From positions 1 through 64,000 of the forward strand of contig NZ_JAIOUP010000011.1 in assembly GCF_019931165.1 (NCBI RefSeq): 64,000 nt of DNA, written 5' to 3'. The stretch comes from Schnuerera sp. xch1. GTDB taxonomy: Bacteria; Bacillota; Clostridia; Tissierellales; Tepidimicrobiaceae. The number at the start of each line of letters is the position of its first letter. Within the stretch, counting starts at the first letter, position 1. Positions 51,433 through 60,144 of this stretch are shown here, piece after piece. The position numbers were made by a program, and so were the translations under genes. The notes under the pieces were generated by a model. It did no database searches and was not told where the DNA came from. It saw nothing but the letters and a program-made list of their open reading frames with translations.

Positions 51433-51526
51433 TTTTTAGGTCTTTTAATTTATTTCCTAAGATTGAAAAGGGTTTTAAAGATGTTTGCAGAATATATATT
51501 CATATGTAATTACGGAGGTAATGCCA

Positions 51527-52147
51527 GTGAAAGAAGCACTAGTCAACTTTAAAGGTATCAATGAAGGAATTTATATATTTATCAAAAAAGGCGATTTTGA
51601 ACTCGTAAAGATTGAGCTTGAAAAAAAGTTAAGGGAATCAATAAATTTTTTTCGAGGAGCAAATATATTAGGTATAAAAGGAGAAAGCATATCTGAAGAA
51701 GAAACTAATGAATTATTCAGGATTATGAAACGCAAGTATAATCTTAATATATCAGAAGAAGAATTGCCTTCATATTTGAACAAATCAAATACCTTTACAG
51801 GTATATATGAAGGAATGACAAAATTTATAAATTCGACAATAAGATCTGGACAAACAATTGAATATAATGGAAATGTCATTATAATAGGAGATGTAAATCC
51901 TGGTGCTCTTATTAAAGCAAATGAAAATATAATAATACTAGGAAGTATAAAAGGAGTTGCTCATGCTGGTATAAGTGGAAATTATAGAGCAATAGTGGCT
52001 GCTTATGATTTACAGCCAACACAGCTTAGAATTGCAGATATTATTAGCAGGAAACCAGATGGCAATATTGCAACCTCTGGGTTACCAGAGGTTGCAAGGA
52101 TCCATGAAGGTGAAGTAATTATAGAACCATATTTACCGAGAAAATAA
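51527..52147 (+). CDS. minC: Septum site-determining protein MinC
   Basis: A protein of 206 residues that inhibits FtsZ polymerisation away from mid-cell. The C-terminal beta-helix domain is clear: TIRSGQTIEYNGNVIIIGDVNPGALIKANENIIILGSIKGVAHAGI. The N-terminal half is the FtsZ-inhibiting domain. GTG 51527 has GGAGG eight bases upstream; ATG 51521 is too close, and TTG 51485 has no site. It is followed by minD and minE. Confidence 0.9.
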   Translation: MKEALVNFKGINEGIYIFIKKGDFELVKIELEKKLRESINFFRGANILGIKGESISEEETNELFRIMKRKYNLNISEEELPSYLNKSNTFTGIYEGMTKFINSTIRSGQTIEYNGNVIIIGDVNPGALIKANENIIILGSIKGVAHAGISGNYRAIVAAYDLQPTQLRIADIISRKPDGNIATSGLPEVARIHEGEVIIEPYLPRK

Positions 52148-52166
52148 TGGATAGGAGGAAAAATAT

Positions 52167-52967
52167 ATGGGAATTGGAAAAGCAATTGTAATAACATCAG
52201 GAAAAGGTGGAGTCGGTAAAACTACTACAACTGCAAATATAGGAACAGGGCTAGCTATGCTAGGAAATAAAGTTGCAGTGGTTGATACAGATATAGGATT
52301 AAGAAATCTTGATGTAGTTTTAGGATTAGAAAATAGAATAGTATATGATATTGTAGATGTTGTAGAGGGAAATTGCAGATTAAAACAAGGGCTCATAAGA
52401 GACAAGCGATTTGAGGGATTATATTTATTGCCAGCAGCACAGACTAGAGATAAAACAGCTGTATCACCCGAGCAGATGATAGAACTTGTTAATAAGCTAA
52501 AGGAAGAATTTGATTATATTGTAATAGATTCGCCTGCAGGAATTGAACAAGGATTTAAAAATTCTATAGCAGGAGTAGAAGAAGCTTATATTGTTACGAC
52601 TCCTGAAATTTCTGCCGTAAGAGATGCTGATAGAGTAATTGGATTATTGGAATCACAAGGAATTAAAAATCCAAAACTAATCATTAACAGGATTAGATAT
52701 GATATGGTAAAAAAAGGAGATATGATGAATGTAGATGATATAGTTGGTATATTAGCAGTTGATTTAATAGGAATTATTCCAGATGATGAATCTATAGTAA
52801 TTTCAACTAATAAAGGAGAACCAGTAGTATTTCAAGATAAACCTTTGGCTGCGAAAGCCTATAAAAATATTTGTAGTCGGATTACTGGAGAGGAAGTAGA
52901 ACTACTTAATTTAGAAACAAACGAAGGTAAATTGAGTAAGATTATTAAATTATTATTTAGCAAGTAA
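52167..52967 (+). CDS. minD: Septum site-determining ATPase MinD
   Basis: A 266-residue ParA-type ATPase with deviant Walker motif SGKGGVGKTTTTANIG, DTDIGLRNLDVVLGLE and a C-terminal amphipathic helix (LSKIIKLLFSK) for membrane binding. It recruits MinC and is released from the membrane by MinE. Confidence 0.95.
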   Translation: MGIGKAIVITSGKGGVGKTTTTANIGTGLAMLGNKVAVVDTDIGLRNLDVVLGLENRIVYDIVDVVEGNCRLKQGLIRDKRFEGLYLLPAAQTRDKTAVSPEQMIELVNKLKEEFDYIVIDSPAGIEQGFKNSIAGVEEAYIVTTPEISAVRDADRVIGLLESQGIKNPKLIINRIRYDMVKKGDMMNVDDIVGILAVDLIGIIPDDESIVISTNKGEPVVFQDKPLAAKAYKNICSRITGEEVELLNLETNEGKLSKIIKLLFSK

Positions 52968-52980
52968 GGGGGGAATAACC

Positions 52981-53268
52981 TTGGATTTATTCAAAATTTT
53001 TGGGAAAAATAAAAATAAAAGTAAGAATGTAGCTAAGGAAAGATTGAAATTAGTTTTAGTTCATGATAGATCTGATTTATCACCAAAATTTTTAGAAATG
53101 ATAAAAGGAGATATAATAAGGATTGTTAATGAATATGCAGAAATAGATCAGGAAGGATTAGATATTAAATTAACAAGAATGAAGAGAGATTCAGACGACA
53201 GTCCAATGTCTGCGCTAGTGGCTAATATACCTATAGTTAAGATAAAAGATGACGAGAAATATACTTAA
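52981..53268 (+). CDS. minE: Cell division topological specificity factor MinE
   Basis: A 95-residue protein with the MinE layout: an N-terminal membrane helix LFKIFGKN, then the anti-MinCD region KNVAKERLKLVLVHDRSDLSPKFLEMIKGDI, and the dimerisation domain. It stimulates MinD and makes the Min system oscillate, unlike the DivIVA-based Min of Bacillus. The start is TTG after AAGGGGGG. Confidence 0.9.
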   Translation: MDLFKIFGKNKNKSKNVAKERLKLVLVHDRSDLSPKFLEMIKGDIIRIVNEYAEIDQEGLDIKLTRMKRDSDDSPMSALVANIPIVKIKDDEKYT

Positions 53269-53308
53269 AATATATTTAAAATATATTTCTAAAGACCTAG
53301 TAGGTAAT

Positions 53309-53337
53309 CATTGTATTGGATATCCAAATTTGTTATA
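53309..53337 (+). promoter_or_regulatory. Promoter with a palindrome in its spacer
   Basis: TTGTAT (53309-53314), 17 bases, and TATAAT (53332-53337). The spacer contains the perfect 12-base palindrome TTGGATATCCAA (53314-53325), a likely repressor site. It drives the FMN-binding lipoprotein gene. Confidence 0.6.
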
Positions 53338-53396
53338 ATCTAAATTAGAGTTTGATTAGTAATTAACAAAAAATAAAATTGATTGGAGGGATACCA

Positions 53397-54260
53397 ATGA
53401 GAAAAAGATTAATTTATATGGTCTTAGCTGTAGTATTAGTTGTTTCATTACTTGCTGGCTGTGGGAATCAAGATTCTGAAACTACAAATGATAGTTCTGG
53501 CGAAGTAACTACAGACGAATTACAAGATGGTACTTATTTAGTAAAAGACCCTGTAAGTGATCATGGCAATTATGGAATGGCTAAAATGGAAGTTGTAGGT
53601 GGTGAAGTTTCTACATTTGAATATGTGGAAATATTAGCAGATTCTGGTGACGAAAAAGATGAAAATAATTATAACTACCCAGAAGGTTTAGAAGTAATAA
53701 AAAATCTAAATGAACAATTTAATGAAACAAAGGATCTAAATGAAGTAGACTTTGATGCTATATCAGGAGCTACTTCTACTAAGGAAAACTTTCAGAGGAT
53801 AGTTAATAAATTATATGCTAAGGCTTCAGAAGGTGATATTTATGAACCTGTATACGAAGATGGAGTATATACAGCAGAGGCTGAAGAAGATAGTCATGGT
53901 TGGCTTGGAGAAGTGAAAGTAGTTGTAAAAGATGGCCAAATTGTAGGATTAGATTATTGTGAGACTGCTATTGAAGATATGGAGAGTAGTAGAGTAGTAT
54001 TTGATGAAGATGGTAAAGAAGTTATGGATGACGAAGGAAAACCTGTAACGGAAACAGTTCAAGTTAGTGCTGGAGAAGAGAAGTCGCCTGAAAATTATGC
54101 ATACATGGATTCATTTGAGGTTATAAATCAAATGCAAAAATCATTAATTGATAATAATGGTACTGAGAATCTTGATGTTGATAGTATTACAGGCGCAACA
54201 AATACAAGATCTACAATAGTTGAATTAGTAGATAAAGCATTGGAAGATGCAAAATTATAG
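53397..54260 (+). CDS. Lipoprotein with two FMN-binding domains (PplA-like)
   Basis: A 287-residue lipoprotein (signal peptide, lipobox LLAGC with C22) with two tandem FMN-binding domains. Each ends with the flavinylation motif: DAISGATSTKENF (120-132) and DSITGATNTRSTI near residues 258-270, both with the acceptor threonine of GAT. Such surface flavoproteins (PplA in Listeria) pass electrons outside the membrane. The next gene is apbE, the enzyme that would attach the FMN. ATG 53397 has GGAGGG upstream. Its electron donor and acceptor here are unknown. Confidence 0.82.
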   Translation: MRKRLIYMVLAVVLVVSLLAGCGNQDSETTNDSSGEVTTDELQDGTYLVKDPVSDHGNYGMAKMEVVGGEVSTFEYVEILADSGDEKDENNYNYPEGLEVIKNLNEQFNETKDLNEVDFDAISGATSTKENFQRIVNKLYAKASEGDIYEPVYEDGVYTAEAEEDSHGWLGEVKVVVKDGQIVGLDYCETAIEDMESSRVVFDEDGKEVMDDEGKPVTETVQVSAGEEKSPENYAYMDSFEVINQMQKSLIDNNGTENLDVDSITGATNTRSTIVELVDKALEDAKL

Positions 54261-54276
54261 ATTATAGTCAAAAAAT

Positions 54277-54304
54277 AGACCCTAACATAATGTTAGGGTC
54301 TTTC
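54277..54304 (+). terminator. Hairpin between the FMN lipoprotein and apbE
   Basis: AGACCCTAACA (54277-54287) and TGTTAGGGTCT (54291-54301) form an 11-bp stem with a short T run (TTTCT). It may be a leaky terminator that lowers apbE expression relative to the lipoprotein. Confidence 0.7.
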
Positions 54305-54331
54305 TAAACATCTACAGAAAGGGAATTAATT

Positions 54332-55387
54332 ATGAAATTAAAGAAATTTATAACTTGTGGAATGCTTTGCGTTTTGATTATAGTTACTATTGTTGGTTGT
54401 AAACATAACAATAATCAACAAATAATAACTAGAACAGAATTTTTGATGGATACAGTTATAACATTAAAAATATATGATAAGCAGGATGAAGAAATATTAG
54501 ATAAAGCCATCAATAGATTAAAAGAAATTGAAAGTAGAATGAGTAGAACAATAAAGGATAGTGATATTAGTTTAATAAATAAAAATGCCGGGATTAGACC
54601 TGTACAGATTCATGATGATGTATATTATGTAATTGAGCAAGCGAAAGACTTTGCCGTTAAGACAGATGGTGCATATGAACCAACCATAGGACCATTAGTT
54701 GATCTTTGGAATGTAACTGGTACTACTCAGAAGGAAAGAGATTCTATACCAACTGAAGAGCAAATTAATGAAAACTTAGCATTAGTAAATTATAATGATT
54801 TGGAATTGATGGATGATAATTATGTATTTTTAAAAAGAAAAGGTATGAAATTAGACCTTGGTGGGATAGTTAAAGGATACGCAGCAGATGAGATCAAAAG
54901 AATATTTAAAGAAAATGAAGTAACATCTGCTATTATCGATCTGGGAGGTAATATCTATGTATTAGGAGAAAAAGAGAACGGAGATTCCTGGAATATAGGA
55001 ATTCAAGAACCGGTTGAAGCGATATCAGATTATTTAGGAGTATTAAAGGTTAAAAATAAATCTGTAGTTACTTCAGGAGATTATGAAAGATACTTTATGT
55101 ACCAGGGGAAGAAATATCATCACATTATAGATTCTAAAACTGGATACCCAGCAGATAGCAAAGTTGCAGGTGTAAGTATAATATCTGAAAACTCAATAGA
55201 TGGAGATGCTCTATCAACTGCATTATTCGTATTAGGTATTGAAGAAGGAACAAAACTCATAAATCAATTACAGGAAATAGATGCAATATTTATAACAAAA
55301 AACCATAAGGTTTTTATTTCAGAAGAGCTTATGAATATATTTGATTTAACCAATAAAGAATATAAATTAATAAATAATACAAATTAA
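54332..55387 (+). CDS. apbE: FAD:protein FMN transferase (ApbE)
   Basis: A 351-residue ApbE lipoprotein (lipobox TIVGCKH) that transfers FMN from FAD to threonine of target proteins outside the membrane. Motifs: RTEFLMDTVITLKIYD, GAYEPTIGPLVDLWNVTG, LDLGGIVKGYAADEIK, IIDLGGNIYVLG and HIIDSKTGYPADSKVAGVSIISENSIDGDALSTALFVLG, with the magnesium-binding residues. Expected substrates are the adjacent FMN lipoprotein and RnfG/RnfD. It is separated from the lipoprotein gene by a hairpin. Confidence 0.92.
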   Translation: MKLKKFITCGMLCVLIIVTIVGCKHNNNQQIITRTEFLMDTVITLKIYDKQDEEILDKAINRLKEIESRMSRTIKDSDISLINKNAGIRPVQIHDDVYYVIEQAKDFAVKTDGAYEPTIGPLVDLWNVTGTTQKERDSIPTEEQINENLALVNYNDLELMDDNYVFLKRKGMKLDLGGIVKGYAADEIKRIFKENEVTSAIIDLGGNIYVLGEKENGDSWNIGIQEPVEAISDYLGVLKVKNKSVVTSGDYERYFMYQGKKYHHIIDSKTGYPADSKVAGVSIISENSIDGDALSTALFVLGIEEGTKLINQLQEIDAIFITKNHKVFISEELMNIFDLTNKEYKLINNTN

Positions 55388-55398
55388 TAGGTAATAAA

Positions 55399-55440
55399 AC
55401 CCACCTTTATTAAATATGATAATAGTAGGTTAAGGTGGGT
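55399..55440 (+). promoter_or_regulatory. Hairpin covering the ribosome site of the LytM-like gene
   Basis: ACCCACCTT (55399-55407) is complementary to AAGGTGGGT (55432-55440), a 9-bp stem with a 24-base loop. The right arm is the ribosome binding site of ATG 55447. Confidence 0.5.
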
Positions 55441-55446
55441 GAATTT

Positions 55447-56127
55447 ATGAATAGGAGAATAAATAACAAATTTAATGGAATAACAGTTTTTTTGAAAAGA
55501 AGATTTAATCTGAGAAGGCAATTGAAAAGTGTAATATGTGTTTTGATTATATTAGTTTTGCTTCTTTTTTTGAAGATATTAAATAATAATATTTCAGATA
55601 ATATAATACAAATAATTGATAATAGTATCAACTATAAATTTAGTTTAAAAGAAGATGGAAAAGTTGTATTGGATTATGGGAAAAGAATGCTTACATTGCC
55701 GGAAAAGGCTTTAACAGTATTTAATGTGACTAATATGTCTAAATATCCACCACCAACTGAAGGAACTGTTTATAAACCATTTGGAGAAGTAAAATACTTA
55801 GATGGAAGAACTGATTTTAATAATGGAGTAGATATAATTTTAAATACAGATAAGGAGCCAGTATCTATAGCAAAAGGTGTTGTCAAAAAAATCGAGGATA
55901 GAGGCTCTAAAGGTTATTTCGTTACAATAGAACATGAAGATTTTGTAACCGTTTATGGATACTTGATAACGGTTTATGTAGATGAAGGAAAACAGATAGA
56001 AAAGGATATTAAAGTAGGAAATCTTGGAACTAATAAGGATGGAAATAAATATTTACATTTTGAGGTTTGGATAAATAATTCTCCAGTAAATCCATTAGAA
56101 TATATAGATTTAGCGGTAAAAGATTAA
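55447..56127 (+). CDS. Degenerate LytM/M23 membrane protein, SpoIVFA-like by position
   Basis: A 226-residue bitopic protein with a basic cytosolic N-terminus, one membrane helix (residues 26-43) and an outer M23-type beta domain (105-215). Metalloprotease residues are mostly lost: the HxxxD motif reads NNGVD (N125, D129 kept), the HxH motif reads YLH (Y202, H204 kept) and the YGHL position has tyrosine 172. So it should be catalytically inactive. SpoIVFA in Bacillus is such a degenerate LytM protein located between minD and rplU; this gene lies in the same interval, but no SpoIVFB homologue is here. SpoIIQ-type is an alternative. Confidence 0.7.
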   Translation: MNRRINNKFNGITVFLKRRFNLRRQLKSVICVLIILVLLLFLKILNNNISDNIIQIIDNSINYKFSLKEDGKVVLDYGKRMLTLPEKALTVFNVTNMSKYPPPTEGTVYKPFGEVKYLDGRTDFNNGVDIILNTDKEPVSIAKGVVKKIEDRGSKGYFVTIEHEDFVTVYGYLITVYVDEGKQIEKDIKVGNLGTNKDGNKYLHFEVWINNSPVNPLEYIDLAVKD

Positions 56128-56154
56128 AACTGTCTTAGACAGTTTTAATCTTTT
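56118..56154 (+). terminator. Rho-independent terminator
   Basis: AAAAGATTAAAACTGTC (56118-56134) and GACAGTTTTAATCTTTT (56138-56154) make a 17-bp stem with loop TTA. The stop codon of the LytM-like gene is in the left arm. Confidence 0.85.
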
Positions 56155-56218
56155 ACTATTAAAAGCAGTAAAAAGATGTTAATATAATACTTGTAGTACA
56201 AATGACGAGGTGATATAA

Positions 56219-58060
56219 ATGATAGATATTGATAAATTTGATAGGGCACTAAAAAGAGTAGAAAAACCAGCTAGATATATTGGAATGGAAAAAAATTCAA
56301 TAAAAAAGGATTTAGATAAGGTAAAAATAAAATTTGCTTTTGCTTTTCCAGATATTTATGAAGTAGGTATGTCTCATTTAGGACTTCATATATTATATAA
56401 TCTTTTGAATAACGAAGAAGATATTGCTTGTGAAAGAGTATTTGCTCCTTGGATTGATATGGAAGAACAAATGATAGAAGAAGAATTACCTCTATTTACC
56501 TTAGAAAACAAGGAACCAATAAAATATTTTGATTTCATTGGCTTTACGTTACAATATGAGATGAGTTATACCAATATAATAAATATGCTATACTTGGGAG
56601 ATGTGCAGATCTTATCAAAAAATAGAAAGGAAACGGACCCTTTTGTAATAGCAGGTGGTCCTTGCGCATATAATCCTGAGCCTATTGCAGATATAATTGA
56701 TTTTTTTGTAATTGGTGATGGGGAAGAAGTTATATTAGAGATAATGAATAAATATAGGAAGTTTACAGAAAGTAATTCAAGTAGGCTAAACTTTTTAAAA
56801 GAAGTAAGTAAAATAGAAGGAGTTTATGTACCCCAATTCTATAGGATAGATTACAAAGAAGATGATACTATTGATAAGATGAATCCTATTGTAGAAGAAG
56901 CATCTAAAGTTATAAAGAAAAGGATGGTAATAAATTTAGATAAATCTTATTACCCAGATAGACTAGTAGTACCATATATTGAAACAGTACATGATAGAAT
57001 TCCATTAGAAATATTTAGAGGTTGTACTAGAGGTTGTAGGTTTTGCCAAGCAGGAATGATCTACAGGCCAGTTAGAGAAAAAAGTGTAAATACATTATTA
57101 AATATGGCAGATGAACTTATTAAAAATACAGGATATGACGATATATCTTTAACTTCATTAAGTTCTTGTGACTATTCAGAGCTTCAATCACTTGTTTTGC
57201 AATTAATAAGTAAATATGAAAAAGAACAGGTAGGCGTATCTTTACCTTCACTTAGATTGGATTCTTTTAGCTTAGATGTTCTTAAAGAGATTGAAAAAGT
57301 AAGAAAAACAGGATTAACCTTTGCTCCAGAGGCTGGAACCCAAAGACTAAGAGATATAATAAATAAAGGAGTGACTGAAGAAGATTTAACTACTGCAGTA
57401 TCCTATGCTTTTAGTGAAGGGTGGTCAACTATAAAATTATATTTCATGATTGGACTTCCAACAGAAACTGAAGAAGACATATTAGGAATTAGAGATTTAG
57501 GATATAAGGTAAAGGATATATTTTTCAGTATGCCTAAAGAAAAGAGAAAAGGAAATCTAAAGGTTACACTTAGTGCTTCTTGCTTTATTCCCAAACCTTT
57601 TACTCCTTTTCAATGGATAGGACAAAACTCCATGAATGAATTTAATGAAAAGATTTATTTGCTTAAAAATAATATCAGGGATAAAAAAGTAACCTTTAAT
57701 TATCATGATTCAAAGCTCAGTTACTTAGAAGCAATCTTAGCAAGAGGTGACAGAAGATTATCTAAAGTTTTAATTAAGGCTTGGGAAATTGGCTGTAAAT
57801 TTGATGGATGGTCAGAAACATTTGATTTTGATAAGTGGATGAGGGCATTTAAAGAAGAAGGAATAGATGGAGATTTTTATGCACTGAGAAACAGAGAATT
57901 AGATGAAGTTCTTCCTTGGGATTTTATAGATATAGGAATAAATAAAGAATATCTGATAGAAGAATTTAAAAAAGCAACAGAAGAAGAATTGACTAGAGAT
58001 TGTAGATTAGGATGTAATAATTGTGGTATCAATAAAAGCTTTACAGGTGGTGTTTGCTAA
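56219..58060 (+). CDS. B12-binding-like radical SAM protein (TIGR03960 family)
   Basis: A 613-residue radical SAM protein. The N-terminal part (to about 200) is B12-domain-like (FAFPDIYEVGMSHLGLHILYNLLN, FVIAGGPCAYNPEPIADIIDFFVIGDGEE); the cluster motif is GCTRGCRFCQAG (CxxxCxxC near residue 266). The C-terminal part ends RLGCNNCGINKSF. It is one half of a conserved pair with the DUF2344 protein that follows, next to rng and rplU in many Firmicutes. Its substrate is not established in my knowledge. Confidence 0.85.
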   Translation: MIDIDKFDRALKRVEKPARYIGMEKNSIKKDLDKVKIKFAFAFPDIYEVGMSHLGLHILYNLLNNEEDIACERVFAPWIDMEEQMIEEELPLFTLENKEPIKYFDFIGFTLQYEMSYTNIINMLYLGDVQILSKNRKETDPFVIAGGPCAYNPEPIADIIDFFVIGDGEEVILEIMNKYRKFTESNSSRLNFLKEVSKIEGVYVPQFYRIDYKEDDTIDKMNPIVEEASKVIKKRMVINLDKSYYPDRLVVPYIETVHDRIPLEIFRGCTRGCRFCQAGMIYRPVREKSVNTLLNMADELIKNTGYDDISLTSLSSCDYSELQSLVLQLISKYEKEQVGVSLPSLRLDSFSLDVLKEIEKVRKTGLTFAPEAGTQRLRDIINKGVTEEDLTTAVSYAFSEGWSTIKLYFMIGLPTETEEDILGIRDLGYKVKDIFFSMPKEKRKGNLKVTLSASCFIPKPFTPFQWIGQNSMNEFNEKIYLLKNNIRDKKVTFNYHDSKLSYLEAILARGDRRLSKVLIKAWEIGCKFDGWSETFDFDKWMRAFKEEGIDGDFYALRNRELDEVLPWDFIDIGINKEYLIEEFKKATEEELTRDCRLGCNNCGINKSFTGGVC

Positions 58061-58779
58061 TGAATTTGAGGGTAAAATTTACTAAAGAAAACTATTTAAA
58101 ATATATATCTCATTTAGACTTGATGAGGTTGTTTAAAAGAGCATTCAGAAGAGGGCAGATGCCGATAAAGTATTCTCAAGGATTTAATGCACAGCCTAAG
58201 CTATCTATAGCAAATCCTTTAGCCTTAGGAATAGAAAGTATTGAAGAATATATGGACATAGATCTTAATAAAAAAATCCCTGAAGAAGAGTTTATAAAGA
58301 TAATGAACAAGGAATTGCCAGAAGATATTAGGATCTTGGATGTTAAATATTTAGATAACAAAAAATCTATTTCTTCTCAAATAAGATGGGGGTATTATCA
58401 GATAAAAGTTAGGATAGGAAAAATAAAAGATGTAAAATTATTGGAATCATTAATTAAAGAATGGCTAGACAAGGATCAGATTATAATAAAGAAAATTAAA
58501 CGTAAAAGAAAAAAAATCATTGAAAAGGATAAAGATATCAAGCATCTTATCGGAAATGTAACAATTTCTAGTGAAGAAAAAGTTAAATTATCTGATTCTG
58601 AATATTTGGTGACAATTAATTGTCTGTTAAGAGCAGGGGATAATGGTAATTTAAAGCCTACGGACTTTTTAGAAGGTATGGATAAGTATATTGATGTAGA
58701 TATAGATATGGATTCAGCAGATATAAAGAGATTGAATATGTTTAGTGAGGAAAAAGGGGAAATTAAAAAACCAATGTAA
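58060..58779 (+). CDS. DUF2344 (TIGR03936) protein, radical SAM partner
   Basis: A protein of 239 residues with the family start FTKENYLKYISHLDLMRLFKRAFRRGQMPIKYSQGFNAQPKLSIANPLALGIESIEEYMDI. In some bacteria it is fused to the C-terminus of the TIGR03960 radical SAM protein, so they act together. The ATG at 58060 shares a base with the preceding stop and has AGGTGG upstream; the TTG 58054 is less likely. Confidence 0.82.
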   Translation: MNLRVKFTKENYLKYISHLDLMRLFKRAFRRGQMPIKYSQGFNAQPKLSIANPLALGIESIEEYMDIDLNKKIPEEEFIKIMNKELPEDIRILDVKYLDNKKSISSQIRWGYYQIKVRIGKIKDVKLLESLIKEWLDKDQIIIKKIKRKRKKIIEKDKDIKHLIGNVTISSEEKVKLSDSEYLVTINCLLRAGDNGNLKPTDFLEGMDKYIDVDIDMDSADIKRLNMFSEEKGEIKKPM

Positions 58780-58797
58780 TGATATGGGAGAGATTAT

Positions 58798-60051
58798 ATG
58801 AATTATATTTTTATAGATTCAAGGAATGGTATTGAAAAAGTAGGAATTGTAGAGGACAATAAACTAGTTGAATTTTATATTGATTATCAAGATTATAGAA
58901 AATTGGCTGGTAATATTTACAGGGGACGAGTTGTAAATGTATTACCAGGCATGGAGGCGGCTTTTATAGATATAGGAGAAGATAAGAAGGCCTACTTATA
59001 TATAAAAAATGCTTTGCCCAAAGGAGTAAAGTTTAAAGATAAGAATATAAGAATTAATGATATAATTAAGAATGGACAGGATATAATAGTACAAGTATTA
59101 AAAGAGGCTTCTGAAAATAAAGGATCAAAGGTAACAACTCATATCACCTTGCCAGGGAGATTTATAGTACTTACACCTTTTTCTAGTAAAATAAATATTT
59201 CAAGAAAGATAAAAGATGAAGATCAAATAAAAAATTTAAAAGAAATTGGGAAAAGGATGCAGCAAGATGATATAGGAGTTATATTTAGAACTAAATCTAA
59301 AGGAATAGAGGAAGAATTATTAAATGATGAATATAACAGGCTTATAAAGATATTCAGAAAAATACAAAGGGAAAAAAGTTTTTTACCCTGTCCTAAATTG
59401 ATTTATAAGGAAATGGCTTTATCTCATAAGATTATAAGAGATGCCTTTAATGAAAAAATTGATAAAGTAATTGTAAATGACGAGGAGAAATATAACAGTC
59501 TATTAAATTTTCAGGATTTAATATATCCAAATCTTGAAAAAAAGTTATTCTATGATAAAGACTTTAATATAAAATTTCGAACTAATATTAATGAAGGAAT
59601 TAAAACAGCGTTGGGAAGAAAAGTATATTTAAAGAGCGGAGGATATATAGTAATTGATGAAACTGAGGCTTTAACAGCAATAGATGTTAATACTGGTAAA
59701 TTTACAGGTAGCAAAAATTTAGAAGATACAGTTGTAACAACTAATTTAGAGGCAGCAGAAGAAATATCTAGACAAATTAGACTTAGGGATATTAGTGGAA
59801 TAATTATAATAGACTTTATAGATATGAAGGATAGTAATGATATATCTCTGGTATTGAATAAACTAGAGGAATATTTGCGGTTAGATAGGAATAAGGCTAA
59901 TATAGTTGGTATCACAAAGCTAGGATTAGTTGAACTTACAAGAAAGAAAATCAGAAATAGTTTTGGCTCAAATTTTTTAAAAGAGTGTCCAAATTGTAAA
60001 GGTAAAGGCAAAATTTTGGAAAGTTTCATTGACAAACCTATAAATATTTGA
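58798..60051 (+). CDS. rng: Ribonuclease E/G family protein
   Basis: A 417-residue RNase G-type endoribonuclease. An S1-like RNA-binding domain (GNIYRGRVVNVLPGMEAAFIDIGEDKKAYLYI) precedes the catalytic part with YIVIDETEALTAIDVNTGKFTG and IIIIDFIDMKD (the metal-binding aspartates), and the zinc-link cysteines ECPNCKGKG at the end. It processes rRNA and decays mRNA. The rplU promoter lies within its last codons. Confidence 0.9.
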   Translation: MNYIFIDSRNGIEKVGIVEDNKLVEFYIDYQDYRKLAGNIYRGRVVNVLPGMEAAFIDIGEDKKAYLYIKNALPKGVKFKDKNIRINDIIKNGQDIIVQVLKEASENKGSKVTTHITLPGRFIVLTPFSSKINISRKIKDEDQIKNLKEIGKRMQQDDIGVIFRTKSKGIEEELLNDEYNRLIKIFRKIQREKSFLPCPKLIYKEMALSHKIIRDAFNEKIDKVIVNDEEKYNSLLNFQDLIYPNLEKKLFYDKDFNIKFRTNINEGIKTALGRKVYLKSGGYIVIDETEALTAIDVNTGKFTGSKNLEDTVVTTNLEAAEEISRQIRLRDISGIIIIDFIDMKDSNDISLVLNKLEEYLRLDRNKANIVGITKLGLVELTRKKIRNSFGSNFLKECPNCKGKGKILESFIDKPINI

Positions 60052-60057
60052 TAAAAT
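60029..60057 (+). promoter_or_regulatory. Promoter of the L21 operon
   Basis: Perfect TTGACA (60029-60034), 17-base spacer, TAAAAT (60052-60057). It overlaps the end of rng. Confidence 0.8.
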
Positions 60058-60061
60058 AATA

Positions 60062-60136
60062 GTCTGTAAGTATCCGCTCGATGCAGGTTTAAAGCATAGG
60101 CACCTGTAATCGGCGAGAATGGTTAGAGGAGGTGCA
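60062..60136 (+). ncRNA. Ribosomal protein L21 leader
   Basis: The 5' region of rplU shows the conserved L21-leader features known from Firmicutes: GTCTGTAAGTATCCGCT, a stem-loop GCAGGTTTAAAGCATAGG with CACCTGTAAT, and GGCGAGAATGGTTAGAGGAGGTG before the start. It is thought to let L21 repress its own operon. Exact ends are approximate. Confidence 0.75.
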
Positions 60137-60144
60137 ATGATATA

